Shown here: piece by piece, positions 30,270-41,949 of the stretch | Numbering within the stretch: the stretch's first letter is position 1 | Layout of the letters: the number at the start of each line of letters is the position of its first letter | Origin: Protea cynaroides | Lineage: Eukaryota; Streptophyta; Magnoliopsida; Proteales; Proteaceae | NCBI GenBank assembly: GCA_028583415.1 | Contig: CM053265.1 | Location: 38,025,597-38,089,596, forward strand | Direction: 5' to 3' | Length of the DNA stretch: 64,000 bases | Program-made: the position numbers and the translations under genes | The notes under the pieces: model-generated | Told to the model about the DNA's origin: nothing | Database searches by the model: none | What the model saw: only the letters and a program-made list of their open reading frames with translations

Positions 30270-30403
30270 TTGATGATGCAGGATATACTGTTGAAGATTA
30301 TATAAACGCATCGGCATACGGAACTGTAGCAGCTATGGAAGTTGGAGCTGAAGACGATACACGCGACTCGTCTTGCGAGTGCAACTCGTGTGTATTCGAT
30401 TAG
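30270..30403 (+). CDS. LTR-encoded mini-ORF in the B 3' LTR
   Basis: It has the same frame and stop (TAG 30401-30403) as the 5' copy. EDYINAS replaces EDNMNAS, and H becomes R in the tail (TRDSSCECNSCVFD). The upstream acceptor reads TTTTTAATTG instead of TTTTTAGTTG, so this copy's splice site is damaged. Confidence 0.45.
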
Positions 30404-30691
30404 ATTTTTTTGTAGGTTTCTTCATTGGATTTATAAGACTTGTATTTGGTATTTAAATATTTACGTCTTAGTTAAACACAGAATAATTTGATATTATTTA
30501 TGGGTATCATTCTAGTTCTCAGTTCATATTATTTATAAATTTTCCGCTATTGTGTATTACTCTGATTATGATTGTGGATGCGTGTAAAGTTTGGATAACG
30601 CGAGGATAGCCTATTAGAGATCCTGGTTGAACCGTTGGTTATTTGGCGGTTCATCACACCATTCTGAACAGTGTGGAATTGGGGTGTGACA

Positions 30692-31366
30692 ACACACCCT
30701 TGGGAAGTATCCAGGGAGGGTGTTGTCGCATGTGTGTGGTCACAAGATATGCGACCACACGTATTAACCACACACCCTGTGGTCGCTGAAACTAAGACCA
30801 TAGGTGCAGCCACACCTGCGATCACTCAGTTTTTGGAGGTCTGATTGATTCCAGATGGGACATTTAAACATTTTAATTAAATGAATATGAACTCTAACCT
30901 AGAATCCATAAATTTATTAGGTTTTCAAGTGGTCCAAAAGTGATTTACAAAGCTTGGAAGAGGAACAACCAATGATCAAAGGTGAAGGAACAAGGCCTAA
31001 ACTAATTGGATAATAACAAATAATTTTATTGTTATTGAGTCGAATGCCATGATTGATTCTATGCTTGTATGCTTGTAATGTGCATCTCACATGTCATCCA
31101 ATATTCCTGCTATTACTATTCATGAATATTTAATTTCTTTTATTTATAACATGATGATGATGATGATGCTAGGAATAGGCATGTGAATGTATGTGTGTGG
31201 TTGGTGTGTTGGATGCGAGTAGAGCATTAGGGGGAGGACGTGGCATGGTGGTCATTGACTTTGTTACCAGACTCTAGCTCTATCTCTACTCAAGTCTGGC
31301 CCACTAACATTGTCGTATCGCCATTATTTTAGTATAACTATTATGTCGTAGGGCATCAGGGAAGGT
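30692..31366 (+). repeat. Element A 5' LTR, segment 2
   Basis: It begins with ACACA (target copy of B) and continues the A array (GTGTGTGGTCACA, TGCGACCACACG, 30720-30790). It carries the AATGTGCATCTCACATGTCATCC and ATG-repeat block homologous to other LTRs, and ends at AAGGT (31362-31366), the target copy of element D. Confidence 0.85.
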
Positions 31367-33671
31367 TGTCACACCCCAATTCCGTACTATTCAGAATGGT
31401 GTGATGAACCGCTAACAAACCAACGGTTCAACCAGGAACTCGAGTAAGCTGTATCCGTGTTATCTAAACTCCATACATCCACATTCATAATCAGAGTAAA
31501 TATACAATAGCGGAAGTCTTATAGTAAAATGAACTGAGAATCTACTGTGATATTAATATTTAAATAGCAAATTATTCTGTATGAACTGAGACATAAATAA
31601 ATATCAAATACATGTCCATAATAAATCCAAGTAAGAAAACTAAGAAAATATCTAATTAAATACACATGAGTTGCACTCGCAAGAAGAGTCATGTGTATCC
31701 ACTTCAGCTTCAACTTCCATCGCCGCTACGTTCCCGTATGCTGGAGCGTTTACATAATCTTCAATAGTATAACCTGCATCATCAACAAAAAATATTCGAC
31801 GTCGAGGGGTGAGCACACATCATGGCTCAGTGAGCAAACAAAACAATGCAACAGTACATATGCATGCAATCAATTCATATCTTTGGTCTGGTTTATAGTC
31901 TGCAATGCGCAATAGAAAGGTTGGGTGGTCAAAGGTTAACGTTTATTGACCCCGCCTCTATACACAGGGTGTGGAAGTTTGCCCAAAGGTTAACATTTAT
32001 TATCGTCCCCATCCACCCTAATCATGAACATTATACAACAAAGGTTAACGTTTATTGTTGTATAGTGCCATACCAACACGTAAGCCCCTGCTGGCGAGGG
32101 CTAGCAAACTGGGCTCGCAACTAACCAATCCTAATGCCAAACAGTGTATCCAAGGCCTCACCCCAGCATCCCTCAGAATATCCATAGAGATAGAGCTAAG
32201 GTCCCCCGATAGAGTCAGAGACTACAAGGACCGAGACCACCTCCCCTGATACTCTACGACATAATAGTTCTGCTAAAGTAATGGCGATACGACAATGCTA
32301 ATGCACAAGACTCGAGTTAGAGATAGAGCTAAAGTGCTGAGACCTGTCAAAGGTTAACGTTTATTGACGTTCTCATCACACCTCCCCTGATACTCCCTCG
32401 CATTAAGTACACCAACCACACACATACAATCACATGCCTATTCTTATCATCATCATCATCATCATGTTATAAACAATAAAGTAAATATGCATGAACAAGT
32501 AATAGAAATATTGGATGACATGTTGTATGCACATTACAAACATAGTCGCATAGAATCAAGCATGGGATTGGACTCAAGAAAAGAGAAAATAGTTTGTTAT
32601 TAACCAATTAGTTTAGAGTTCTGTTTCCTCACCTTAGCTTGCTAATAGATACTCTTCCAAGCTTTAGAGTCACCTTTATAATGTTATTATATTGCTAGAA
32701 GACCTAACAAAGTCAATAGAATTTTATTAGAATTAATTCCAAATTTAAAAACCATTCTGTTAACTGATGGTCGGAGGTTGGGTCGGAGTCATGATTGACC
32801 CTGGGTGCGACCCTCCCCAAATCTGAACTTCCAGAACCCTGAGGGTCGATACTCAGGATCACAAAGGGTCAGATGGTCATCGACCCTTTGTGCGACCCTT
32901 GGTGGGTTTTGGTCAATTTTTCTCCTTTTAATCCATTCTTCATGTTTGGGGTCCTATGGCTTGCTTCTACAGTCCATTCAACATGCATTCCATGGTCTAG
33001 AACCATGAATCACCCACCCAAATAGCTTTCATGTATTCTCCCATGGTTTTCCATGAAAATCTAACCATGGGTTGATGGTTTGGTTTCTTCGAGATCTCAC
33101 TCTCATCATTATCTAACCTAAGGCCTGTAGAAACTCATGGAATTAGTATCTATACCTGAGAAGAACACTCCTTCTCTGCAACTCTTCTCCTTTTGCTTTC
33201 TTCTCTACCTTGTTTCTCTTCTTCTTCTCTTCCTTCTCTTCTCTTTCTCTCAATTCAATTAGGGTTGTAAAAGGAGTGGAAGAGGCTTAGGGACATCCTT
33301 TAAATAGAGTAGAAACATCCTAAATAAGTCCCTTTGAGATTAGAAAAGAATCCTAATCGAAATTAATGAAATTTCCTAATTTTAACTTCGGCGGCAACTG
33401 AGGGTCGATGGGAGGGTCGATGATCCCGTCGACCCTAGGTTTCTAATGTGCCCGACCCTCCCTGTAAAACAGAGGGTCTGATTTTCTGTCTTGGAGGGGT
33501 CCGACCCTCCCTTGCTGGGTATGCGACCCTCTCCCTAATTTAAGTGTTTTTGGGTCGATTTGATTCCTGGGATCAAGATCTCCTTCATGCCCTTGGTCCA
33601 TTTGACTCAACCATGATGGGTAAACCTGGTTCAAGGTGATAAGACTGGATTAGTTTGATACGGGTCTTACA
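31367..33671 (-). repeat. Element D 3' LTR
   Basis: On the minus strand it runs from TGTAAGACCCGTATC (33671) to GGGGTGTGACA (31367). TATA box TATTTAAA (33299-33306); GGGTCGA-type arrays at 33399-33540 (upstream) and 32768-32910. Several AAACGTTAACC repeats occur near 31935-32360. Confidence 0.93.
31652..31785 (-). CDS. LTR-encoded mini-ORF in the D 3' LTR
   Basis: AGYTIEDYVNAPAYGNVAAM, an acidic part, then HDSSCECNSCVFN and TAG (31652-31654). The acceptor-like TTTTTAG is TTTTTTG here, so this copy may not splice. Confidence 0.45.
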
Positions 33672-36600
33672 ACTCCCCCTTACTTATAAAAATTTCATCC
33701 TCGAAATTGTACGTACCTTCTGAATCAAATAAGTGAGGGTATTGCTTTCGCATAGCATTTTCTTCTTCCCATGTAATTTCTTCCATGTCTCTACTTTTTC
33801 AGGTGACCTTAACATAATAAATATCTCGATTGCATAGTCGTTGAACCATTCGGCTGGTGATTTCAGTTGGTGTTACTTCGAATGTCAAATCATCAGTTAA
33901 TTCTGGTAAATCTACTGTTAAAACCTGCGTTGGATCCTTGACATACTTCTTCAATAGGGAAATATGAAATACGTCATGCACACTTGACATAGATAGTGGT
34001 AGTGCTAACTGATAAGCCACTTTCCCATGCTTAGCTAAAATCTCATACGGCCCGACATATCTTGGACTTAGATTCCCTTTCTGTCCGAACCTTTTCAATC
34101 CTCGCATAGGCGATACCTTCAAAAATACTTTATCACCTACAGTGAACTCAAGATCTCTGTGTCGAGTATCTGCATACTGCTTCTGACGGTTCTGAGCTGT
34201 TCTCACTCTTTCCTTGATAATGTCGACCACTTGACAACTCTCTTCAATAAATTCCGGTCCAACAATACTACGTTCTCCAACTTCATTCCAAAATAAAGGA
34301 GTTCAACATTTTCTTCCATACAGTGCTTCATAGGGTGACATCTGTATAGTAGTCTGATAGCTATTGTTATAAGCGAACTCGATTAGTGGTAATCTTTCAT
34401 CCCATGATCCTTTGAAGTCAATTACACATGCTCGTAGCATATCTTCTAAAATCTGGATTGTACGCTCTGACTGTCCATCTGTCTGTGGGTGGAATGCAGT
34501 ACTGAACTTCAATGTTGTACCCATAGCCTTTTGCAATACCTCCCAAAACTTGGAAGTTAATCGTGGATCTCTATCGGACACAATGCTCTCTGGTACACCG
34601 TGTAACCGAACAATATTATCCACATACAGCTTTGCTAACCTTTCTAGTGTATACTGAGGTCGTATCGGTATGAAGCGAGCTGTTTTAGTCAGACGGTCTA
34701 CAATCACCCAAACTGCGTCAACTACTCGAGGAGTCAGTGGTAACCCCGTGACGAAGTCCATAGTGATGCAGTCCCATTTCCATGCTGGTTCCGGTAACGG
34801 CTATAACAGTCCTGCCGGTCTTTGTCGTTCAGCCTTTACTTTTTGACAATTGAGGCATTGAGACACGAACTTAGCTACATCTGCTTTCATTCCTCTCCAC
34901 CAATATAGTTTCTTTAGATCATGATACATCTTTGTACTTCCAGGATGTATCGAATAGATGGTGGTATGGGTTTCTTTCATCAGTCGGTGTCTAATGTCCA
35001 CACTTTCTGTTTCGGGTACACATATTCTTCCTTTGTATTTCAGTATTTTCTCTTCGTTCAAGGTGAACTCAGGGTTAGTCCTACCTTTCTCGATATCTTC
35101 TTGTACTATTCTCAGATAAGGATCTGATTTGATAGCTGTCTTCACTTCACCCATTATATCCGGTATAATTTTCAATGCCGCGAACATATTTGAAAACCGA
35201 TGAATAAACCCTTGGTTGGCTGATCCATCCGTTGTATCTATCACATATTGCTCATTGCCATGCTTGAATACCATTCTGGTAGTACATATAGCTGCAGTTG
35301 TACTAACCTCCCCTTGATATTTTATCATCGCCTTTCTGCTCAACCCATCCGCTACTACATTAGCTTTCCCCGGATGATACTAGATATCACAATCATAGTC
35401 TTTCAATAGTTCCGGCCATCTTCTTTGCCTCATATTCAACTCTTTCTGATTAAATAAATAAGTAAGACTTTTATGGTCCAACTTAATCTGGAATTTCTCC
35501 CCGTACAGGTAATGTCTCCATATCTTGACAGCATGTACTACTGCTGCTAACTCCAAATCATGAGTGGGATAATTTTTCTCATGTGTCTTCAACTGTCTTG
35601 AGGCATAAGCAATTACTTGTTCTCCTTGCATAAGCACGAATCCTAATCCCAGTCCTGACGCATCAGTGTATAGGGTAAATGGCTGTCCTGGGACAAGAAT
35701 AGTCAAAATTGGAGCGGATATCAATCTGGTCTTCAACGTCTGGAAGCTCTTCTCACATTTATCCGTCCACACAAACTTTTCACCTTTCTTAGTCAAACTG
35801 GTGAGAGGTACGGCAATCCAGGAATAGTCTTCCACAAGTTTTCGATAATAACCAACGAGACCCAGAAAACTTCTAATTTCTGCAACGCTTTTTGGTGCTT
35901 CCCACTTTACAATAGTCTCGATCTTGCTGGTGTCCACTTTGGTTCCTTCAGCGGATACTACATGGCCTAGGAAGGCGACTTCACTTAACCAAAACTCACA
36001 CTTGGTAAATTTGGCATATAACTTCTCTTTCCTTAAACGCTGTAGGGCGGCGTTTAGGTTCTTGATATGGGTGTCTTTGTCCTTGGAATATACCAATATA
36101 TCATCAATAAATACAATAACCGACGTATCCAACATATCGTGGAAGACCCGGTTCATAAGTTCCATGAAAGTTGCTGGTGCGTTTGTTAATCCAAAAGACA
36201 TGACCAAGAACTCATAATGTCCATATCTGGTCCTGAAAGCTATCTTAGGAATATCACCCTCTTTAATCTTCAATGATGATAGCCTGACCGAAGATCGATC
36301 TTAGAAACTACTTTTGCTCCTTGCAACTGATCGAACAAGTCATCAATCTGAGGTAGTGGATATCGATTCTTGATTGTCAGTTTATTCAACTCCTGATAGT
36401 CGATACACAATGGAACGCTACCGTCCTACTTCTTTACGAATAATACCGGTGCTCCCCATGGTGATATATAGGGTCGAATATAACCCTTGTCCAGCAGTTC
36501 ATGTAGTTGCACTTTCAATTCCTTCAGTTCTGTAGGAGCCATTCTATAAGGTGCTTTTGATACTGGTGCGGCTCCAGGTATAAGATCTATCACAAACTCT

Positions 36601-37156
36601 GTTGCTCGATCGGGTGGTAATCCTGGTAGTTCCTCCGGAAATAAGTGAGGATAGTCCTGCACGACATCAATATCTTCCATTCATGGTGTTTCCTTGGTTA
36701 GGTCAACCACTGATACTAGATACCCGACTGCCCCCTTCTCAAGGCACTTCTTAGCCTTTAGTGCTGAGAGTATGAGCTTGCATTTATGGGGCAGTTTGGT
36801 CCCCAAAAAACTAAATTCTGCTCTATCTTTGTCTTTAAATGTTAGCTTCTTTTCGGCGCATAATAGGTTCGCAGAATGCCGAGCTAACCAGTCCATTCCC
36901 AAGATGACGTCAAAGTCTGCCATCTCCAGTTGGATCAAAACTGCATCTAAGGTTTTCTCACCAATGAGAACTGGACATGGTCCATAACCTTTCTCTAATT
37001 CCACTTCTAACCCCATCGGTGACCGTACAAGTATTTTGTAGTCTAATGTTTTGATGGGTAATTCAAGTTTCTTTCCAAATGACACATATATGAAGGAATG
37101 AGTAGCTCCTGAATCAAAGAGTACTCTGGCGGGTATGCCATTTATAGGTACTAAAC
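33667..37156 (-). pseudogene. pol: Pol of element D: PR-RT-RNaseH-INT-chromodomain
   Basis: Read on the minus strand from the end of the gag-protease intron. Protease DSGATHSFI and DFDVILGMDWLARHS. TGA at 36680 (CGA in relatives), TAG at 36425 within the KKDG motif, and a frame change near 36280. RT FIDDILVYSKD and RNaseH TDASGLGLGFVLM follow. TAG near 35380, then the HHCC finger (35000-34840), TAG at 34801, and an integrase core with MDFVTGLPLTP, SDRDPRLTSKF and HPQTDGQSERTIQ (both Asp and the Glu present). TGA at 34303 and 33799, the GPYEILAKHGKVAYQLALP domain and the chromodomain-like end. It closes with the TAA at 33669-33667 inside the LTR. GAA is kept at the site where B and E have TAA. 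Confidence 0.93.
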
Positions 37157-37227
37157 CTGTGATTTATTTTACTTAGTCTACATGCTCATACAATGTAATT
37201 ACAATTTAAAAAAGGTTTTAGTCATAC
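37157..37227 (-). other. Gag-protease intron of element D (71 nt)
   Basis: Minus-strand donor GTCACAA|GTATGAC, acceptor AAATCACAG|GTTTAG, with the conserved ATGAGCATGTAGACTAAG 20-35 nt before the end. It contains in-frame stops. Splicing keeps the gag and pol phases together. Confidence 0.65.
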
Positions 37228-38491
37228 TTGTGACCACATCGGGTGATGCGGCAGCATCCTCGGTTGTAACAGTATATACTCGTCCTTGATGTAACTGCTT
37301 CTTGGGATTAGGACACTCCCTTGCCATATGTCCTGCTTGGTTGCAGTAATAACATTTCAGACATTCAGAATTTGGCTTTGGCTGATGTTGAGCTGCTAGA
37401 GTAGTCTTGGGTGCAGCAGTAAAGCCTTGAGCACGGAAGGTTTTAAATGTCTTGTTGTTCCCTCTGTTATAAGCATTTTCGGCTGGCCTTTTTATACCTT
37501 TTTTCTATGTAAAATAACTCTCCTTCTGGCTCGATTCTATAACTCGGGCAATTTGAACAGCTTCATTATATACTTTCTTTTCCAAGCCTAGAACATGTTC
37601 TCTGATGCTTCCTCTAAGCCCCGTGACAAACCTACGGGTCTTAGTGTCTTCTTCTTGCATACTAAGTGGTGCAAAGAAAAATAGCTCCTCATAACGTTGT
37701 TGATATGCATCCACAAACATCTGGCCCTGATATGAACTCAGGAATTCCTTCTCCATAGCATCTTTGAAGCTTCGTGGAAAATACTTCTCAAAGAACACTT
37801 CTTTATAAATAGCCCTAGTCAATAGGGTGTGCTTGGTCAGTAGATATGCCCTGGTAGATTTCCACCAATGATGTGCATCGCCTTTCCGCATGAAGGTGGC
37901 ACATAACAACTTTTCTTCTTCTGTGATAGTCATCATGAGAAAGTTTCTCTCCATCTCGTCGATCCAGTGTGCTGGCCATAACGGATCAGACGGTTTACCG
38001 TTAAATTCCTTGGGCTTCATCTTCAAAAATCTCTCAACCAGTCGAGAGTGATCCATCTGATTGTGGGGGTATGCCCCAAACATAGGTTGTGGATACTGAT
38101 AATTAACCTAAGCTTCTTCCGGACCTGGTACTGGAATTTGTGCAGCTGGTGGTTGAGGTGTTTGAGGTGCTGGGTGGTTACCCACCGGTGCTGCACTGGA
38201 TTGTCAGGTCTGCATGGGTGTAGCATGTGCGGCCTGGAACATAATCCCCATTGCAACTTGCATTTGAGCCTGTGCGTGTTGCATTTGTTGCAGCTGTTGT
38301 GCTAGATTCATTACAACGGTTGCTAACTCCGGGGGTGGAGGTGGTAAGTTGGCAGGATTTGCCTGGTCTGGATTTCCTGGGGGTACAACCTGTGGATTTC
38401 CTTGGGCGTATATATCTTCTTGGCTAGTTTCCTCCACAGGTGGTGGTGGAACTGCATTTCGGCTTTGCCTAGTAATTCTATGCCTACACAT
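37228..38491 (-). pseudogene. gag: Gag of element D
   Basis: ATG at 38491 (MCRHRITRQSRNAVPPPP). Pro-rich segment, then a Gln-rich helix (AQQLQQMQHAQAQMQVAMG). TGA at about 38204 (GGA in E) and a stop near 38109. The capsid is open in 38083-37505: KMKPKEFNGKPSDPLWPAHW, KGDAHHWWKSTRAYLL, YQQRYEELFFFAPLSMQEED, GLRGSIREHVLGLEKK. TAG at about 37505, then an intact CCHC finger, CYYCNQAGHMAREC (37361-37315). A candidate splice acceptor (AG at 38517-38516) precedes the ATG by 25 bases. Confidence 0.88.
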
Positions 38492-38630
38492 ATTTTCTTC
38501 TGAGATTGGTGGTGCCTGAAAATGATCAAAATAGGTGAGACAATCATTTATACTACATGTAGGCACACTAACCGTTGTAAAATTTCAAAATTTTCAGCTC
38601 ATTCTATAAAAAATACTGTCTTTCCTATGC

Positions 38631-38930
38631 AGGGTCGATGGTGGGGGTCGATGGTATGTCCGACCCTCAGTATCCGACCCTGGGGATAACCTGTTCTTCC
38701 CGAGAGCTGAGGGTCGATGTGAGGGTCGATGGGTATCTGACCCTCAGTATCTGACCATGGGAATGACCTATTCTTCCCGAGAGCTGAGGGTCGATGTGAG
38801 GGTCGATGGGTATCCGACCCTCAGTATCCGACCTTGGTTTTCTGTCAGATTCCTGAGAGTTGAGGATCGATGGGAGGGTCGATCCGAGGGTCTATGATCC
38901 TGGTCGAATTATCCGACCCTCGGACTAAAA
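38631..38930. repeat. Motif array (GGGTCGAT / CCGACCCTC) upstream of the D antisense gene
   Basis: About 15 units of GGGTCGATG / TCCGACCCTCAG lie in 300 bp, in part as a tandem repeat of about 85 bp (CTTCCCGAGAGCTGAGGG at two places). It is the longest leader array here. It ends beside the small palindrome GGACCTTTAAGGTCC (38933-38947) at the expected promoter of the antisense gene, which runs on the plus strand. Bases 38931-39379 are its presumed 5'UTR, now cut by element E. Confidence 0.78.
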
Positions 38931-39379
38931 ATCAGACCTTTAAGGTCCGATTCTTGGTTTATTCTCTATTATTTCCCTCCCGATTCGACTCGTCTCTCAC
39001 CTCTGAGTTGCTAGAGTGCCACTACGCTATTTTGGTCAGTTTGGATCCGTGTTTCATCGTCCACATCATCCCTACAGGTTTGCTTTCTCGTTTTTACCTG
39101 TTTTTAGGTTTCCATTTCTAGGTTTTTGTCCCTTTAACTTGTATTTTCAAATTAAACTTTTTCCAACCATAAAAATTTGATTTTTATTGGGGGCTTTTGT
39201 TATTGGTGTCTCGAGGAACGAAAGCCCTCAAAAAATTTTGAGTTTCATCGGTTGGTTATCGAAAAACTTGGATTTTTGCTCTTTTTGTCCTAATTTGTCA
39301 AAATTTTTGATTTCTTGCAATTTCTTCAAATTGAACTTCATTAGCTAGAATTTCCTACTGTCTGAGTGTTGAAGAATAT

Positions 39380-41674
39380 TGTAAGACCCGTGTCAATCTA
39401 ACCCGGTCTTACCACCATGAACCAGGTTTACCCATCATGGTCGAGTCAAATGGACCAAGGGCGTGAAGGAGATCGAGATCCCAGGTATCAAATCGACCCA
39501 AAAACCATTAAAATAGGGGAAGGGTCGCATACCCTGCTAAGCAGGGTCGGACCTCCCAAAATAGAAAGTCAGACCCTCAGTTTTGAAGGGAGGGTCGGAC
39601 AGCTTAAGACCCTAGGGTCAACGGGATCATCGACCCTCGGTTACCGCAGAAAATAGAAATTAGAAAATTTCCATATTTTCGAATGGGATTCTTTCCAAAT
39701 CTCAGAGGGACTTATTTAGGATGTTCCTAGTCTATTTAAAGGACGTCCCTAAGCCACTTTCACTCCTTTCACAACCCTAATTGAATTGAGAGAAAGAGAG
39801 GAGAAGGAAAAGAGGAAGAATAGAGGCAAGTAAGAGAACTTAGCAAAAAGGAGAAGAATTTCAGTGAAGGAGTAATCTTCTCAGGTATGGATACTAATTC
39901 CATGAATTTCTACAGACCTTAGGTTAGTAATTGTTGAGAGGGTGATCTCGAAGAAACCCAAACCACCAATCTATGGTTAGGTTTCCATGGAAAACCATAG
40001 AAGAATGCATGAAAGCTATCTAGGTGGGTTATAAATGGTTTCAAACCATGGAATGAATGTAGAATGGAATGTAGGAGCAAGCCATAGGATCCCAAACACG
40101 AAGAATGGATTAAAAGAGGGAATTGGACCAAAGTGCACCAAGGGTCGTACCCAGGGTTGATAGACCATCCGACCCTAGGTTTTCCTGACCATCGACCCTC
40201 AGCATTCGGGAAGTTCAGAAAGAGGGAAGGGTCGATAGACCCATCGACCCTAGCATCGACCCTACCTCCGACCCTCAGTTAACAGCATGGTTTTTAATTT
40301 CGAATAAATTCTAATTAAATTCTATCGACTTTGTTAGGTCTTCTAGCAATATAATAACACTGTAAAGGTGATTCTAAAGCTTGGAAAAATATGTATTAGC
40401 AAGCTAAGGTGAGGAACCTTAACTCCAAACTAAATTGGTTAATAATAAACTGTTTTCTATTTTCTTGAGTCCTATGCTATGCTTGATTCTATGCGAATAT
40501 GTTTGTAATGTGTATACAGCATGCCATCCAATATTTCTATTACTTGTTCATGCATATTTATTTTATTGTTTATAACATGATGATGATGATGATAGGAATA
40601 GGCATGTGCTTGTATGTGTGTGGTTGATGTGCTTGATGCGAGCGAGTATCAGGGGAGGTGTGATGAGAAAGTCAATAAACGTTAACCTTTGGCGGGTCTC
40701 AACACTTTAGCTCTATCTCTAACTCAAGTCTTGTGCATTAGCATCGTCGTATCGCCATTACTTTAGCAGAACTATTATGTCGTAGAGTATCAGGGGAGGT
40801 GGTCTCGGTCCTTGTAGTCTCTGACTTTACCGGGGGGCCTTAGCTCTATCTCTATGGGCATTCTGAGGGATGCTGGGGTGAGGCCTTGGATACACTTTTT
40901 GGCATTAGGATTGGTTAGTTGCGAGCCCAGTTTGCATCCCTTGCCAATAGGGGCTTACGTATTGGTATGGCAATATATAACAATAACCGTTAACCTTTGT
41001 TATACTCTATTCATGATTGGGTGCATGTGAGTTGACGATAAACGTGATCTTCGGGTAACGTCACACACTCGTGTATAGAGGCGGAGTCAATAAACGCGAC
41101 CTTTGGCTGCCTAAACCTTTCTATTGCATACTGCAAACTTTAAAACCGGACCAAAGATATAAATTGACTTTTTACATGCATATGTATTGTTGCATTGTTT
41201 TGGCTACTCACTGAGCCGTGTTGTGTGCTCACCCCTCGATGTCAAATATTTTTAGTTGATGATGCAGGTTATACGGTTGAAGATTTTGTAAATGCTTCTG
41301 CGTACGGGACGATAGCGGTGATGGAAGCTAAAGCTGAAGTGGATACACACGACTCCTCTTGCGAGTGCAACTCGTGTGTATTTGATTAGATATTTTATAG
41401 GTTTCTTTATTAGATTTATTCAGACATGTATTTGATATTTAATATTTATGTCTCAGTTGAATACAGAATAATTTGCTATTAAATTATTAATATCATTTAG
41501 TTTCTCAGTTCATCTTATTATTAGATTTCTGCAATTGTGTATTACTCTGATTATGATTACGGATGTGTGCAAGTTGGATTACGTGGGGATAGCCTATTTG
41601 AGATCCTAGTTGAACCGTTGATTATTTAGCGGTTCATCACACCATTCTAGTTAGACCAAAATTGGGGTGTGACA
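39380..41674 (+). repeat. Element E 5' LTR (2295 bp)
   Basis: TGTAAGACCCGTGTC to GGGGTGTGACA. TATA box TATTTAAA 39733-39740; arrays 39520-39641 and 40139-40278. Donor-like CTTCTCAGGTATGGATAC near 39880. AAACGTTAACC and AACCGTTAACC repeats at about 40677 and 40985. Confidence 0.94.
41256..41389 (+). CDS. LTR-encoded mini-ORF in the E 5' LTR
   Basis: VDDAGYTVEDFVNASAYGTI, an acidic part, then HDSSCECNSCVFD and TAG 41387-41389. The TTTTTAG acceptor-like site is intact. Against B the codons differ at many third positions (GGA/GGT, AAC/AAT, TCG/TCT, GGA/GGG). Confidence 0.5.
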
Positions 41675-41677
41675 ACT

Positions 41678-41689
41678 TGGTATCAAAGC
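41678..41689 (+). other. Primer binding site of element E, one mismatch
   Basis: TGGTATCAAAGC: G to A at the ninth base compared with all other elements. This fits decay after insertion. Confidence 0.85.
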
Positions 41690-41891
41690 ATCTCAGGCCT
41701 TGCCCGCCGACTAACATACACTCGAGACAATTGTGAACTGAGATAGGATAAACTAAAAGCTTTAATACAAACACATTGTAAGCCCAAGTGATGATTGAGA
41801 CCAAATTTAAAAAGAGAATAATGCATCTATAAAAGGGAAACAAGTTACATACAATGAGTGAGAGAAACAAATCGTATATACATAACTAAAG

Positions 41892-41925
41892 CAGAGTACA
41901 GTCCACAACCCGGACAGTTACTCTG
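41892..41925 (+). ncRNA. Leader stem-loop, E
   Basis: CAGAGTA / TACTCTG outer stem and GTCC/GGAC inner stem, identical to B and F, 203 bp after the PBS. The rest of 41690-41949 shows nothing else. Confidence 0.65.
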
Positions 41926-41949
41926 TAGTACAAGAAAATAAAAGTACAC

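Larger units (their letters stand above)
2327..30691 (+). mobile_element. Element B: near-complete Del/Tekay-like chromovirus carrying complex C in its 5' LTR
   Basis: It is bounded by TG at 2327 and CA at 30691 with a perfect 5 bp target duplication ACACA (2322-2326 and 30692-30696). Without complex C (3483-19940 plus one TSD copy) it is about 11.9 kb. The order is 5' LTR, PBS (21099), stem-loop, antisense gene, array, gag (23582), intron (24826-24894), pol (24895-28385) and 3' LTR (28381). The pol order RT-RNaseH-INT plus a chromodomain-like C-terminus places it in the chromoviruses. The element is defective: frameshifts in gag, in the antisense gene and in the integrase, and a stop at 26952. 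Confidence 0.93.
28381..30691 (+). repeat. Element B 3' LTR (complete, 2311 bp)
   Basis: It is the uninterrupted partner of segments 2327-3482 and 19941-21095. TATA box 28745-28752; arrays 28521-28652 and 29153-29290. Many CAG/CTG of the 5' LTR are CGG/CCG or CG here (CCCTCAGTT to CCCTCGGTT, TATCAGGGG to TATCGGGG, TTCTGAGGG to TTCCGAGGG). Confidence 0.93.
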